DNA of 64,000 nt, taken from Sphingomonas sp. LY29. Lineage in GTDB: Bacteria > Pseudomonadota > Alphaproteobacteria > Sphingomonadales > Sphingomonadaceae. The notes under the pieces were generated by a model. It saw nothing but the letters and a program-made list of their open reading frames with translations, did no database searches and was not told where the DNA came from. Shown here in pieces: positions 44,941-53,163 of this stretch (its first letter is position 1; each line of letters starts with the position of its first letter). The stretch spans positions 1,426,001-1,490,000 of the forward strand of contig NZ_CP141587.1 of NCBI RefSeq assembly GCF_035593985.1. The letters are read 5' to 3'. The position numbers were made by a program, and so were the translations under genes.

Positions 44941-45968
44941 GCCTTCACCCCTGCCCCGCGCACTGCCTCACCCGCCGGGTCGAGCGGCCAGCGCGCCCGC
45001 GCCGGCGCGTCGAGCCCGTCGACCAGCCGGGCCGCGAAGCGCTCGGCCCCGGCCCAGCCGATCATCGCGGCATTATCGGTGCACAGCCATGCCGGCGGCA
45101 CCGAGAAATTGCGGCCCTGATCCTCGGCCAGCTTGGCCAGCGCGGTGCGAACCCCGGCATTGGCGGCGACCCCGCCTGCGACGACCAGGCTGGGCGCGTC
45201 GCTCGCGGCAAGCGCGATGCGGGTGCGGTCGACGAGGCAATCGATCACCGCCTGCTGGAAACTGGCGGCGATGTCCGCGGGGGCATAGTCGCTTGAGACG
45301 ACTGCGCGCTGCACCGCGCCTTTGAGGCCGGCAAAACTGAAGTGCGGCTCACCGCTTCCGACCAGCGGGCGTGGCAGCGGGACGGCGCGCGGGTCGCCGT
45401 CGGCGGCGAGCGCCTCGATCGCGGGACCGCCGGGATAGGGAAGGTCGAGCAGCTTGGCAGTCTTGTCGAACGCCTCGCCGGCGGCATCGTCGATCGTCGT
45501 GGCCAGCCGACGATAGTCGCCGACCCCGCGCACTTCCAGCAATTGGCAATGGCCGCCGCTGACGAGCAAGAGGACGTAGGGAAAGTCGAGCGACACATCG
45601 ACCAGCCGCGGGCTGAGCGCATGGCCTTCGAGGTGGTTGACCGCGATCAGCGGCTTGCGCGCGCTCAGGGCCAGCCCCTTGCCGAGCATCAGACCCACCA
45701 TCACCCCGCCGATCAGTCCGGGACCAGCGGTCGCGGCGACCGCGTCGATGTCGCCGATCGAGACGTCGGCTTCGTGCAGCACCTGTCGAACCAAGGTTGG
45801 CAGAATTTCGACATGCGCGCGCGCCGCGACCTCGGGCACGACTCCGCCGAACGGGCGGTGCGCGTCATTTTGTCCGACGACCGCCTGCGCCAGGATCTGA
45901 CGGTCCGACCCGACCAGCGCGGCGGCGCTGTCGTCGCAGGAGGATTCAAGGGCCAGGATCAGTGCCAT
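44937..45968 (-). CDS. tsaD: tRNA N6-threonylcarbamoyladenosine synthase subunit TsaD
   Basis: 343-aa protein of the essential t6A tRNA modification complex. The metal-binding histidines are in AVNHLEGHALS. LALESSCDDSAAALV opens the protein and SFAGLKGAVQRAVV and CTDNAAMIGWAG are conserved. The ATG at 45968 fits the family. Divergent from hemC with 53 bp between them. Confidence 0.97.
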   Translation of the reverse strand: MALILALESSCDDSAAALVGSDRQILAQAVVGQNDAHRPFGGVVPEVAARAHVEILPTLVRQVLHEADVSIGDIDAVAATAGPGLIGGVMVGLMLGKGLALSARKPLIAVNHLEGHALSPRLVDVSLDFPYVLLLVSGGHCQLLEVRGVGDYRRLATTIDDAAGEAFDKTAKLLDLPYPGGPAIEALAADGDPRAVPLPRPLVGSGEPHFSFAGLKGAVQRAVVSSDYAPADIAASFQQAVIDCLVDRTRIALAASDAPSLVVAGGVAANAGVRTALAKLAEDQGRNFSVPPAWLCTDNAAMIGWAGAERFAARLVDGLDAPARARWPLDPAGEAVRGAGVKA

Positions 45969-46021
45969 GCGACAAGGCCTTTGCCTCAATCCCCGGCTTT
46001 GCGCTAGCGGGGGCGCCAGTC

Positions 46022-46939
46022 ATGACCCAGCCCGTCTTCACCCTTGGTTCGCGCGGATCTCCGCTGGCGCTCGCGCAGGCGCGGATGGCGGCCGCCGCGT
46101 TGGAGCAGGCGCACGGCTGGCCGACCGGGTCGGTCAAGATCCGCGTCGTCAAGACCAGCGGCGACCGCATCCAGGATCGCCCGCTGGCGGAGGTCGGCGG
46201 CAAGGCGCTGTGGACCAAAGAACTCGACCTTGCGCTGTTGGCGGGCGAAACCCACGCGTCGGTCCATTCGATGAAGGATGTCGAAAGCGAGCGCCCCGAC
46301 ACGCTGGCGATCGCGGCGATGCTGCCACGCGCCGACGTTCGCGACCGGCTGATCGGCGCGGCGTCGGTGTCGGACCTGCCGCAAGGCGCGCTCGTCGGGA
46401 GCAGTTCGCCCCGCCGCACCGCGCAATTGCTTCGGCTTCGTCCCGACCTGCGGCTGGTGTCGATCCGCGGTAACGTCGATACCCGCCTGGCCAAGCGCGA
46501 CGCGGGCGAGGTCGATGCGACGCTGCTGGCGGCGGCGGGCCTCGACCGACTTGGCCGTCATGACGTCGGCGTTCCCATCCCCGAAATGCTTCCCGCCCCG
46601 GCGCAGGGGGCGGTAGGGATCGAGTGCCGCGCCGACGACGGCGCGACGCGCGCGCTGCTGACCGCGATCGATCATGGCGATACCTGCGCCGCGGTCGCCG
46701 CCGAGCGCGCCTTCACCCGCGCGCTGGGCGGATCCTGTCATTCGCCGGTCGCGGCGCTGGCGATCGTCAAGGACGGCGCGATTCACTTCCGCGCGCAGAT
46801 TTTGAGCGAGGACGGCCGCGAGGCGATGCAGGCCGACACCCACTTTGCCGTCGGCGAGACGGACCGCGCAGAGGAATTGGCGCGCGAGATGCTGGCCAGC
46901 GCGCCCCACGCGATCCGCCAGCTGTTCGATCCCAAGTGA
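46022..46939 (+). CDS. hemC: Hydroxymethylbilane synthase (porphobilinogen deaminase)
   Basis: 305-aa cytosolic enzyme that joins four porphobilinogens for haem synthesis. LGSRGSPLALAQA, VHSMKDVESERP, the catalytic GSSSPRRTAQLL and RALGGSCHSPVAALA (the cysteine that holds the dipyrromethane cofactor) are present. First gene of a three-gene overlapping operon. Confidence 0.97.
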   Translation: MTQPVFTLGSRGSPLALAQARMAAAALEQAHGWPTGSVKIRVVKTSGDRIQDRPLAEVGGKALWTKELDLALLAGETHASVHSMKDVESERPDTLAIAAMLPRADVRDRLIGAASVSDLPQGALVGSSSPRRTAQLLRLRPDLRLVSIRGNVDTRLAKRDAGEVDATLLAAAGLDRLGRHDVGVPIPEMLPAPAQGAVGIECRADDGATRALLTAIDHGDTCAAVAAERAFTRALGGSCHSPVAALAIVKDGAIHFRAQILSEDGREAMQADTHFAVGETDRAEELAREMLASAPHAIRQLFDPK

Positions 46940-47592
46940 GGCCGCTGGTCCTGCTCCGCCCCGAGCCGGGCCTGTCGCAGAGCATGGCGAAAGCGCAGGC
47001 GGCGGGCCTGACGGCAATCGCCTGCCCCTTGTTCGACGTCCAGTCGGTCGCATGGAAGGCGCCCGATCCGGCGAGATATGACGCGCTGCTGCTCACCAGC
47101 GCCAATGCCATTCGGCATGGCGGTAAGGAGCTTGCCGCGCTGTCCGCGCTGCCCGTCCACGCGGTCGGAGATGCCACTGCTGAGGCAGCACGGCAGGCTG
47201 GTTTTACAGTGGCGTCGGTCGGCTCGGGTGGCGTCGACGCGTTGCTGGCGACGCTTGCCCCCGGATTGCGCCTGGTTTCGCCCGGCGGAGAAGATCGCCA
47301 TGTGCCGCTGAGGGAAGTCGACATGGTGACGGTGTATCGAGCCGCCGCCGTTGCCGACCCCGAACTTCCGACCGAGCGCGATTGCGTTTTCGCGGTGCAC
47401 AGCCCCCGAGCGGGCGCGCGGCTGGCGGAACTGGTGACGACCCGGACCGACGCGACGATCGCCGCGATCAGCGAGGCCGCGGCCGTCGCTTGCGGTGACA
47501 GCTGGCGCGAGATCGCAGTGGCGGAGCGACCCGACGACGAGTCGTTGCTGGCCCTTGCGGCGCGGCTGTGTCAGACATCGCCGCGATCATGA
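46936..47592 (+). CDS. hemD: Uroporphyrinogen-III synthase
   Basis: 218-aa enzyme that closes and flips ring D of the tetrapyrrole. Sequence is weakly conserved as usual: PLVLLRPEPGLSQSMAKAQA at the start, LLTSANAIRHGG and the C-terminal TTRTDATIAAISEAAA. Position directly after hemC supports the call. The GTG start sits in the hemC stop (GTGA). Confidence 0.9.
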   Translation: MRPLVLLRPEPGLSQSMAKAQAAGLTAIACPLFDVQSVAWKAPDPARYDALLLTSANAIRHGGKELAALSALPVHAVGDATAEAARQAGFTVASVGSGGVDALLATLAPGLRLVSPGGEDRHVPLREVDMVTVYRAAAVADPELPTERDCVFAVHSPRAGARLAELVTTRTDATIAAISEAAAVACGDSWREIAVAERPDDESLLALAARLCQTSPRS

Positions 47593-48404
47593 GCGCGACC
47601 TACAACCCGCAGACCCCGAACTGGACCGCGCGCATCGCCTGGGCCCTGCTGCTGATCATCGCCGGCGCCGCGCTCGCGACGTGGGGATTGGCGAAGTGGG
47701 AAGCCGGTGCGCGCTTCCTCGGCGTCGCGCCGAGCGAACCGCTTCAGATCGTTCGTCAGCCGGTCGCGCTTCGCGAAGTGGCGGTGCCGGTCACCGGTAC
47801 CTCTGCAGTCGATGCGGCGCGCCTGGCGGCGCTCGAGACCCGGCTGACGGGGTTGGAGAATGCGACGCAGGCCGCCGCCGGATCGCTCGGGCGCGCCGAC
47901 GCCCTGCTGATCGCCTTTGCCGCGCGCCGCGCGATCGATCGCGGGGTTGCCCTTGGTTATCTCGAGCCGCTGCTGGTCCAGCGCTTCGGCGCACAGCACC
48001 AGGCGGCGGTCGCCACGATCATCACCTCGTCGCGCGAGCCGGTGCGCCTCGATGCGCTGACCGCCGAGCTCGAAGCGCTCGGTCCCGCGCTTCGTGGCGG
48101 AAGTCCCGACGAGAATTGGTGGGATGCGATGCGGCGCGAATTCGGGACGATCGTGTCGGTCCACCGCGCCGATGCCCCCTCCCCGCAGCCGCAGGCACGG
48201 TTCGACCGGGCGCTGGCGCGGGTCAAGGCGGGCGAAGTCGATGCCGCGCTGGCCGAGACGATGCGGCTGCCCGGCGCAGCCAATGCCGGACCGTGGATCG
48301 CGCGGGCGCGGCGCTACATCGCCTCGCATCGCGCGCTCGACGAGGTCGAGTCGGGCGCGCTGCTGGGCGGCGGGCAACCGGCGCCGTTGCCGCCCGCCCA
48401 TTAG
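47589..48404 (+). CDS. Mitofilin/Mic60-like inner-membrane protein
   Basis: 271-aa protein with one N-terminal transmembrane helix (AWALLLIIAGAALATWGLA), a helical periplasmic part and a C-terminal mitofilin-type end (FDRALARVKAGEVDAALAET and WIARARRYIASHRALDEV). Alphaproteobacterial Mic60 is known to sit in the haem operon and to shape inner membranes, like its mitochondrial relative at cristae junctions. It is shorter than many Mic60 proteins. The ATG overlaps the hemD stop (ATGA). Confidence 0.8.
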   Translation: MSATYNPQTPNWTARIAWALLLIIAGAALATWGLAKWEAGARFLGVAPSEPLQIVRQPVALREVAVPVTGTSAVDAARLAALETRLTGLENATQAAAGSLGRADALLIAFAARRAIDRGVALGYLEPLLVQRFGAQHQAAVATIITSSREPVRLDALTAELEALGPALRGGSPDENWWDAMRREFGTIVSVHRADAPSPQPQARFDRALARVKAGEVDAALAETMRLPGAANAGPWIARARRYIASHRALDEVESGALLGGGQPAPLPPAH

Positions 48405-48519
48405 AGGGTTGGCAAAGCGAATCCGATTTGCGAGTCTGCCCCGACGTGCAAGCCGCGGTTCAGCAATTCGCTGCTAACGCCTTCACAACGCGCCAATAGT
48501 CGAGGGGGATTTTGACGCC

Positions 48520-49632
48520 ATGACGCCCGTACCGCACCGCCTGTTGATCGCGGCAGGCCTTGTCGCCGCCGCCGGTCCGGCGAGCACCCAGTCGCTGGCC
48601 AACGACCCGCTGGCCCCGCTGCCGCCCGTTACCCGCACGAATTCGCCCACGCCGCAACCGCCCATGCTCGGCCGGGCGCCGGGCGGGCAGACCTCTCTGG
48701 CGCCGGCGGCGCTCCGTGACCGCGTCGGCGCGCTCGGACGCGCCTTCAACGGTCGCGCCGGGATTTCCGTGGTGTCGCTGCGCGACGGATGGCAGGCCGA
48801 TTACAACGCGAACACGCTATTCCCGCAGCAAAGCTGTTCGAAATTGTGGGTCGCGATCGCGGCGATGGATGCGGTCGACCGGGGCCGGGTCAAGCTGACC
48901 GACCGCGTGACGCTCGGCCGAAGCGACCTGACCCTGTTCCACCAGCCGCTGGCGTCGAAGATTCTTGGCGGCGGCCACACCACCACGTTGGGCGCGCTGA
49001 TGACGACCGCGATCACCCAGAGCGACAACACCGCCAACGACAAATTGATGCGGTCGGTCGGTGGTCCCGATGCGGTGCGCGACATGATCGCGGCCAAGGG
49101 GCTTGGCGCGATTCGGTTCTATAATGGCGAGCGTGCGCTTCAGTCGCGCATCGCCGGGCTGATCTGGACGCCGAGCTATTCGATCGGCGACGCCTTCTAC
49201 AAGGCGCGCAGCGCGCTGCCGATGTCGGTCCGCCGCGCGTCGTTCCAGCGCTACATCGAAGATCCCTATGACGGCGCGGCGCCGCATGCGGTGGCGATCG
49301 CGCTGGCGCGGCTCAAGCGCGGCGAATTGCTGTCGCCCGCGTCGACCGGCAAGCTGCTGTCGACGATGGCGTCGACGCGCACCGGCGCGCTTCGCGTTCG
49401 GGCCGCCCTGAAGCCCGGCTGGAAGTGGAGCCACAAGACCGGCACCGGCCAGAATCTGGGTGGACGTGTCGGCGGGATCAACGACATCGGAATCCTGACC
49501 GCGCCCGACGGCAGCGACTATGCGATGGCGATCATGACCGTTCCCAACAAGACCGACGGCGAAGCGCAGACGATGATGCAGGCGGTCACGCGCGCCGTCA
49601 TCGCGGCGCACGAAGCGCGGCGTGGCGGCTGA
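48520..49632 (+). CDS. Class A beta-lactamase-like serine hydrolase
   Basis: 370-aa exported protein (signal peptide to about PASTQ). It has SCSK (about 105-108) as the S-X-X-K motif, TQSDNTAND as SDN and SHKTGTGQ as KTG. The class A lactamase E-X-E-L-N motif that activates water (Glu166) was not found between SDN and KTG, although the IEDPYDGAAP segment lines up next to its usual place. It may be a D,D-peptidase-like or penicillin-binding hydrolase rather than a lactamase. Confidence 0.8.
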   Translation: MTPVPHRLLIAAGLVAAAGPASTQSLANDPLAPLPPVTRTNSPTPQPPMLGRAPGGQTSLAPAALRDRVGALGRAFNGRAGISVVSLRDGWQADYNANTLFPQQSCSKLWVAIAAMDAVDRGRVKLTDRVTLGRSDLTLFHQPLASKILGGGHTTTLGALMTTAITQSDNTANDKLMRSVGGPDAVRDMIAAKGLGAIRFYNGERALQSRIAGLIWTPSYSIGDAFYKARSALPMSVRRASFQRYIEDPYDGAAPHAVAIALARLKRGELLSPASTGKLLSTMASTRTGALRVRAALKPGWKWSHKTGTGQNLGGRVGGINDIGILTAPDGSDYAMAIMTVPNKTDGEAQTMMQAVTRAVIAAHEARRGG

Positions 49633-50254
49633 CGAGGTCGGTCCCGCGGCGCGGCTGGCGGCGCTGGGCGGCGTCCAGCGCTTTCCCAACCGCGCGCTCG
49701 AGCTATTCGTCGTCCGCGAGTTCCTGAGCGAGGCCGACTGCGACGCCCTGTGCGCGATGATCGATGCGAAGCGGCGGCCGTCGACGATCGCCGACGATCT
49801 GGGCGATCCGGGCTTCCGGACCAGCGAAACCTGCGATTTGGATGGCGATCATCCACTCGTGGCGCGGGTGCGGACGATGCTGAGCGAGGTCACCGGCATC
49901 CCGCTCGACCGCGCCGAGCCGATCCAGGGGCAACGCTACGCCCCCGGGCAGGAATTCAAGCCGCACACCGACACCTTCAACCCCGGGGGCGCCGACTTCT
50001 TCGTTCACACCGCGGATCAGGGGCAGCGGACCTGGACCGCGATGCTCTACCTAAACCAGCCCGAGGACGGCGGTGCGACACGCTTCAAGATTCTCGGCAA
50101 GACGATCCAGCCGGAAACCGGCAAGCTGCTGCTGTGGAATAACCTGCTGGCCGACGGCGCCCCGAACAACGCCTCCCTCCATCAGGGAATGAAGGTGCGC
50201 AGAGGCGCCAAGTACATCATCACCCAATGGTATCGGGAGCGCGCGGCAGCCTAG
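49622..50254 (+). CDS. 2-oxoglutarate/Fe(II) dioxygenase (prolyl 4-hydroxylase type)
   Basis: 210-aa oxygenase. The iron ligands are H and D in FKPHTDTFN and the distal His in SLHQGMKV; GAKYIITQWYR holds the 2-oxoglutarate-binding lysine region. It likely hydroxylates a protein or peptide proline. The GTG start overlaps the end of the preceding gene and its stop is shared with msrA (CTAG). Confidence 0.9.
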   Translation: MAADEVGPAARLAALGGVQRFPNRALELFVVREFLSEADCDALCAMIDAKRRPSTIADDLGDPGFRTSETCDLDGDHPLVARVRTMLSEVTGIPLDRAEPIQGQRYAPGQEFKPHTDTFNPGGADFFVHTADQGQRTWTAMLYLNQPEDGGATRFKILGKTIQPETGKLLLWNNLLADGAPNNASLHQGMKVRRGAKYIITQWYRERAAA

Positions 50255-50904
50255 CGGTAGGACAAAGGAAAGGTCGTCCGAAGCGCGGCGACCTTCGGCC
50301 GGTCATGCGCCAAAATATACGGATGGCGCGGATTCTTGGCCATGAAGTCCTGATGATAGGCTTCGGCCGGGTGGAAGACGCCCAATTTCTCGATCCTGGT
50401 GACGATCGGCCGCGGATAGGCGCGGGCGGCGGTCAGCTGCGCGATGTAGGCCCGCGCCTGCGTCGCCTGCGCCGCGCTCGTCGGGAAGAGCGACGTGCGA
50501 TATTGCGTGCCGGTGTCCGGACCCTGTCGGTTGAGCTGCGTCGGGTCGGTGATCACCGAGAAATAGATTCGCATCAGGTCGGCGTAGCGGACCACGCGCG
50601 GATCGAAAGTGACCCGCACGACCTCGGCATGACCGGTGCTTCCCGCCGAGACGCTGTCGTAAGTCGGCTTGGCCGTCGCGCCGCCGGCATAGCCCGACAC
50701 GGCCGACTGAACCCCGCGCACATGTTCGAACACGCCTTCGACGCCCCAGAAGCAACCGCCGGCGAAATAGGCCACTTCGCGGGGGCCCGAGGCGGGAATG
50801 ATGGTCTTGGGGACGGGCATGGCGACGCTAGCGCCCTGCGAGGGCGAGGAAGCGAGGACCGCGACGATCGCGGCGCCGGCGGCGAGGGGAATGAGAATGC
50901 GCAT
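50251..50904 (-). CDS. msrA: Peptide methionine sulfoxide reductase MsrA, exported
   Basis: 217-aa enzyme that repairs S-methionine sulfoxide. The catalytic FAGGCFWGVE block follows a signal-like hydrophobic N-terminus (ILIPLAAGAAIVAVLASS), so it works in the periplasm. YHQDFMAKNPRHPY closes the active site. Starts at 50904, 50910 and further upstream are possible. Same strand as the tRNA 100 bp upstream. Confidence 0.92.
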   Translation of the reverse strand: MRILIPLAAGAAIVAVLASSPSQGASVAMPVPKTIIPASGPREVAYFAGGCFWGVEGVFEHVRGVQSAVSGYAGGATAKPTYDSVSAGSTGHAEVVRVTFDPRVVRYADLMRIYFSVITDPTQLNRQGPDTGTQYRTSLFPTSAAQATQARAYIAQLTAARAYPRPIVTRIEKLGVFHPAEAYHQDFMAKNPRHPYILAHDRPKVAALRTTFPLSYR

Positions 50905-51000
50905 AGCCATAGCTACGGCGCATAGCATGATTCGGCTTCGGCCAGGATGAACGGATCGGATGAAGACCGGCGCCGACGTCCCCCGGACATCGGCGAAAAA

Positions 51001-51075
51001 TGGAGCGGGCGAAGGGATTCGAACCCTCGACCCCAACCTTGGCAAGGTTGTGCTCTACCCCTGAGCTACGCCCGC
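51001..51075 (-). tRNA. tRNA-Gly (anticodon GCC), CCA encoded
   Basis: The minus strand folds as a standard tRNA: acceptor GCGGGCG with CGCCCGC, D-arm GCTC-AGGGGTA-GAGC, anticodon stem CAACC with GGTTG around TT-GCC-AA, and T-arm GAGGG-TTCGAAT-CCCTT. The anticodon GCC reads glycine GGC/GGT. CCA at 51001-51003 is encoded. 75 nt. Confidence 0.98.
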
Positions 51076-51119
51076 TCTGGCGCCACACGCGGCACGATGT
51101 GCCGGTCGGGTGGAGCGGG

Positions 51120-51148
51120 CGCCTAGCATCGCCCCATGAGGTGCGCAA
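51120..51148 (-). promoter_or_regulatory. Promoter of tRNA-Gly
   Basis: Minus strand: TTGCGC (51148-51143), 17 nt, TAGGCG (51125-51120). It lies about 45 bp before the tRNA 5' end, leaving a short leader that contains the hairpin CGGCAC-ATC-GTGCCG. Confidence 0.6.
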
Positions 51149-51221
51149 CCCCTCTCTGCGCGATGCTTGCCGCCAACAGCGCCGATGCCCATATGCCTGC
51201 TCAACAAGAAGGAGGTACGGC

Positions 51222-52127
51222 GTGGCGACATTGGGCATGACAGAGGCGGAGCGCGAAGCGATCGAGCGATTCCAGCGCGACGTGATCGAGCCGTCGATGA
51301 CCAGCCTCGTGATCCTCGATTTCTGGGCCGATTGGTGCGGGCCGTGCAAGCAGCTTGGCCCCGTGCTCGACAAGGTCGCGGCGGACTATGCCGACAAGGG
51401 CGTGATCCTGGCGAAGATCGACGTCGAGGCCGACAAGCTGATCGCCTCGCAATTCCGCATCCAGTCGATTCCGACCGTCTACGCGATTTTCCAGGGGCAG
51501 CCGGTCGCCGACCTGACCGCGCACCGCACGGAGGCGCAGTTGAAGCGCGCGCTCGATCAATTGCTCGGCCAGTTGCCAGTCAAGGGCGCAGCGCAGGATC
51601 TGGCGGCGCAGGTCGAGCCGCTGATCGCGATGGGCGAAGAAGTGCTGGCCGAGGGCGATGCGCCGCGCGCCGAATCGATCTTTGCGCAGATCCGCGACAT
51701 GGACCCCGACAATCCCGCGGTGATCGGCGGGCTGGCGCGCGCGATGATCGAGGGCGGTCGGACCGACGAAGCGCGGTCGCTGCTGGACGGCGTCGGCGAG
51801 GAAGCGGCCAATCATGCGGCCATCGCCCGCGCGCGCGCTGCGCTCGACTTGGCGTCGGCGCCGGTGGCTGACGTTTCGGCGGAGGAAGCGCGGCTGTTGA
51901 CCAATCCCGACGATCATGAGGCGCGCTACGCGATCGCGCAGGCGAAGCTGGCCGCGGGAGACCGAGATGCCGCCGCCGATGCGCTCCTGACGATCATCGA
52001 ACGGGACCGCGAGTGGAACGAGGGCGCCGCGCGCACCCGCTTCCTGCAGATGCTGGAGGCCGCCGGGCTCGAGGATCCGTGGGGCCGCGCCCAGCGCCGT
52101 CGCCTGTCGTCGCTGCTGTTCACGTGA
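51222..52127 (+). CDS. Thioredoxin-domain co-chaperone with TPR tail (CnoX/YbbN-like)
   Basis: 301-aa protein. The thioredoxin domain has FWADWCGPCKQLGPVLDKVA (a full CGPC active site) in the first third. The rest is TPR-like helices (AESIFAQIRDMDPDNPAVIG). The layout matches CnoX/YbbN, which holds clients and hands them to GroEL. GGAGGT lies 6 nt before the GTG start. The next gene starts in its stop (TGATG). Confidence 0.9.
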   Translation: MATLGMTEAEREAIERFQRDVIEPSMTSLVILDFWADWCGPCKQLGPVLDKVAADYADKGVILAKIDVEADKLIASQFRIQSIPTVYAIFQGQPVADLTAHRTEAQLKRALDQLLGQLPVKGAAQDLAAQVEPLIAMGEEVLAEGDAPRAESIFAQIRDMDPDNPAVIGGLARAMIEGGRTDEARSLLDGVGEEAANHAAIARARAALDLASAPVADVSAEEARLLTNPDDHEARYAIAQAKLAAGDRDAAADALLTIIERDREWNEGAARTRFLQMLEAAGLEDPWGRAQRRRLSSLLFT

Positions 52128-52756
52128 TGGGCGCCGAACCGCTTCGCCTGCCGCTGTTCCCGCTGGCCGGCGCGATCCTGTTCCCCCGCTCGCAGCTGCC
52201 GCTGCACATCTTCGAGCCGCGTTATCGCGACATGGTGCGCGACGCGCTCGCCGGTGCCGGGCGAATCGGGATGATACAGCCGAGCGGTGACGGCGATCCC
52301 GCGCCGCTGTTCCGGTCAGGCTGCGTCGGCGAGATCGTCGGCGTCGAGGAGATGGAGGACGGGCGCTACAACATCGTCCTGCAGGGTTCGACGCGTTTCC
52401 GGCTGATCGCCGAGCGCGACTTGGGTACCACCTATCGCCAGGCCGACGTCGACATCGCCGCCTTCGACGATGCCGAGCCCGATCCCCTTTCGCTCGTCCA
52501 GCGATCCGATGTCGAGCGCGAGGCGCGCCGCTTCGGCGATGCGCTCGGCCTTGCGGTCGACTGGGATGCGGTCGGGCGGCTCGACGACGAAATGCTGGTC
52601 AATGCAATCGCGCAGGTCGCACCGTTTGATCCGGGCGCGAAGCAGGCGCTGCTGGAGGAAGCGACACTCGCGGGCCGTGCCGACCTTGTCGTCCAGCTGA
52701 TGCAGTTCCAGCGGATGGCACCCGGCGGCGCCGATTCGGGCCAAACGCTTCAATGA
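52127..52756 (+). CDS. Lon N-terminal (substrate-binding) domain protein
   Basis: 209-aa protein made of the LON substrate-binding domain without ATPase or protease: LPLFPLAGAILFPRSQLPLH, IFEPRYRDMVRDALAG and GRYNIVLQGSTRFRLI. Role probably protein recognition. Translationally coupled to the thioredoxin/TPR gene, which also fits a protein-quality-control unit. Confidence 0.9.
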   Translation: MGAEPLRLPLFPLAGAILFPRSQLPLHIFEPRYRDMVRDALAGAGRIGMIQPSGDGDPAPLFRSGCVGEIVGVEEMEDGRYNIVLQGSTRFRLIAERDLGTTYRQADVDIAAFDDAEPDPLSLVQRSDVEREARRFGDALGLAVDWDAVGRLDDEMLVNAIAQVAPFDPGAKQALLEEATLAGRADLVVQLMQFQRMAPGGADSGQTLQ

Positions 52757-53163
52757 CCGACGACGCAGCGGACCTCAGCGGCTGCTGGACGGGCAGCTAC
52801 GCCTATCCGGGGCAGATGGAACCCGTGCCCTTTACGGTCGAGCTTCGCGACGATGGCGGCCGGCTGAGCGGGCTGTGCCAGGAAGACGGCATCGGCTTCG
52901 GCCGGACCGGCACGATGACCGCCACCTTGTCCGGGACGCGGAGTGGCACCGGGGTCAGCTTCACCAAGATCTACGACGCGCACGATGAACTGATCGAACC
53001 GGTGACCTATGACGGCCTGGTGCAGGACGACGGGCACGAGATTGGCGGCGAATGGCACATCGTCGGCCAATGGAGCGGGCCGTTCGTGATGACCCGCCCG
53101 CGCACCGCCACCGCGAATGGAGAGGTCGAGATCGGCGAGACGGTCGAGCCGCCGCTCGCCTAG
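52753..53163 (+). CDS. Hypothetical beta-rich protein (136 aa)
   Basis: Soluble protein without a signal peptide. Repeating beta-type blocks SGCWTGSYAYPGQMEPVPFT, RLSGLCQEDGIGF and GEWHIVGQWSGPFVMTRP suggest a small barrel. Family not recognised. Start overlaps the Lon-N gene (ATGA) and the stop shares CTAG with the convergent hydroxylase. Confidence 0.7.
   Translation: MTDDAADLSGCWTGSYAYPGQMEPVPFTVELRDDGGRLSGLCQEDGIGFGRTGTMTATLSGTRSGTGVSFTKIYDAHDELIEPVTYDGLVQDDGHEIGGEWHIVGQWSGPFVMTRPRTATANGEVEIGETVEPPLA

Noticed and set aside
50971..50994. Hairpin next to the tRNA as a terminator
   Set aside because: The T-run lies before the hairpin on the tRNA strand and there is none after it.
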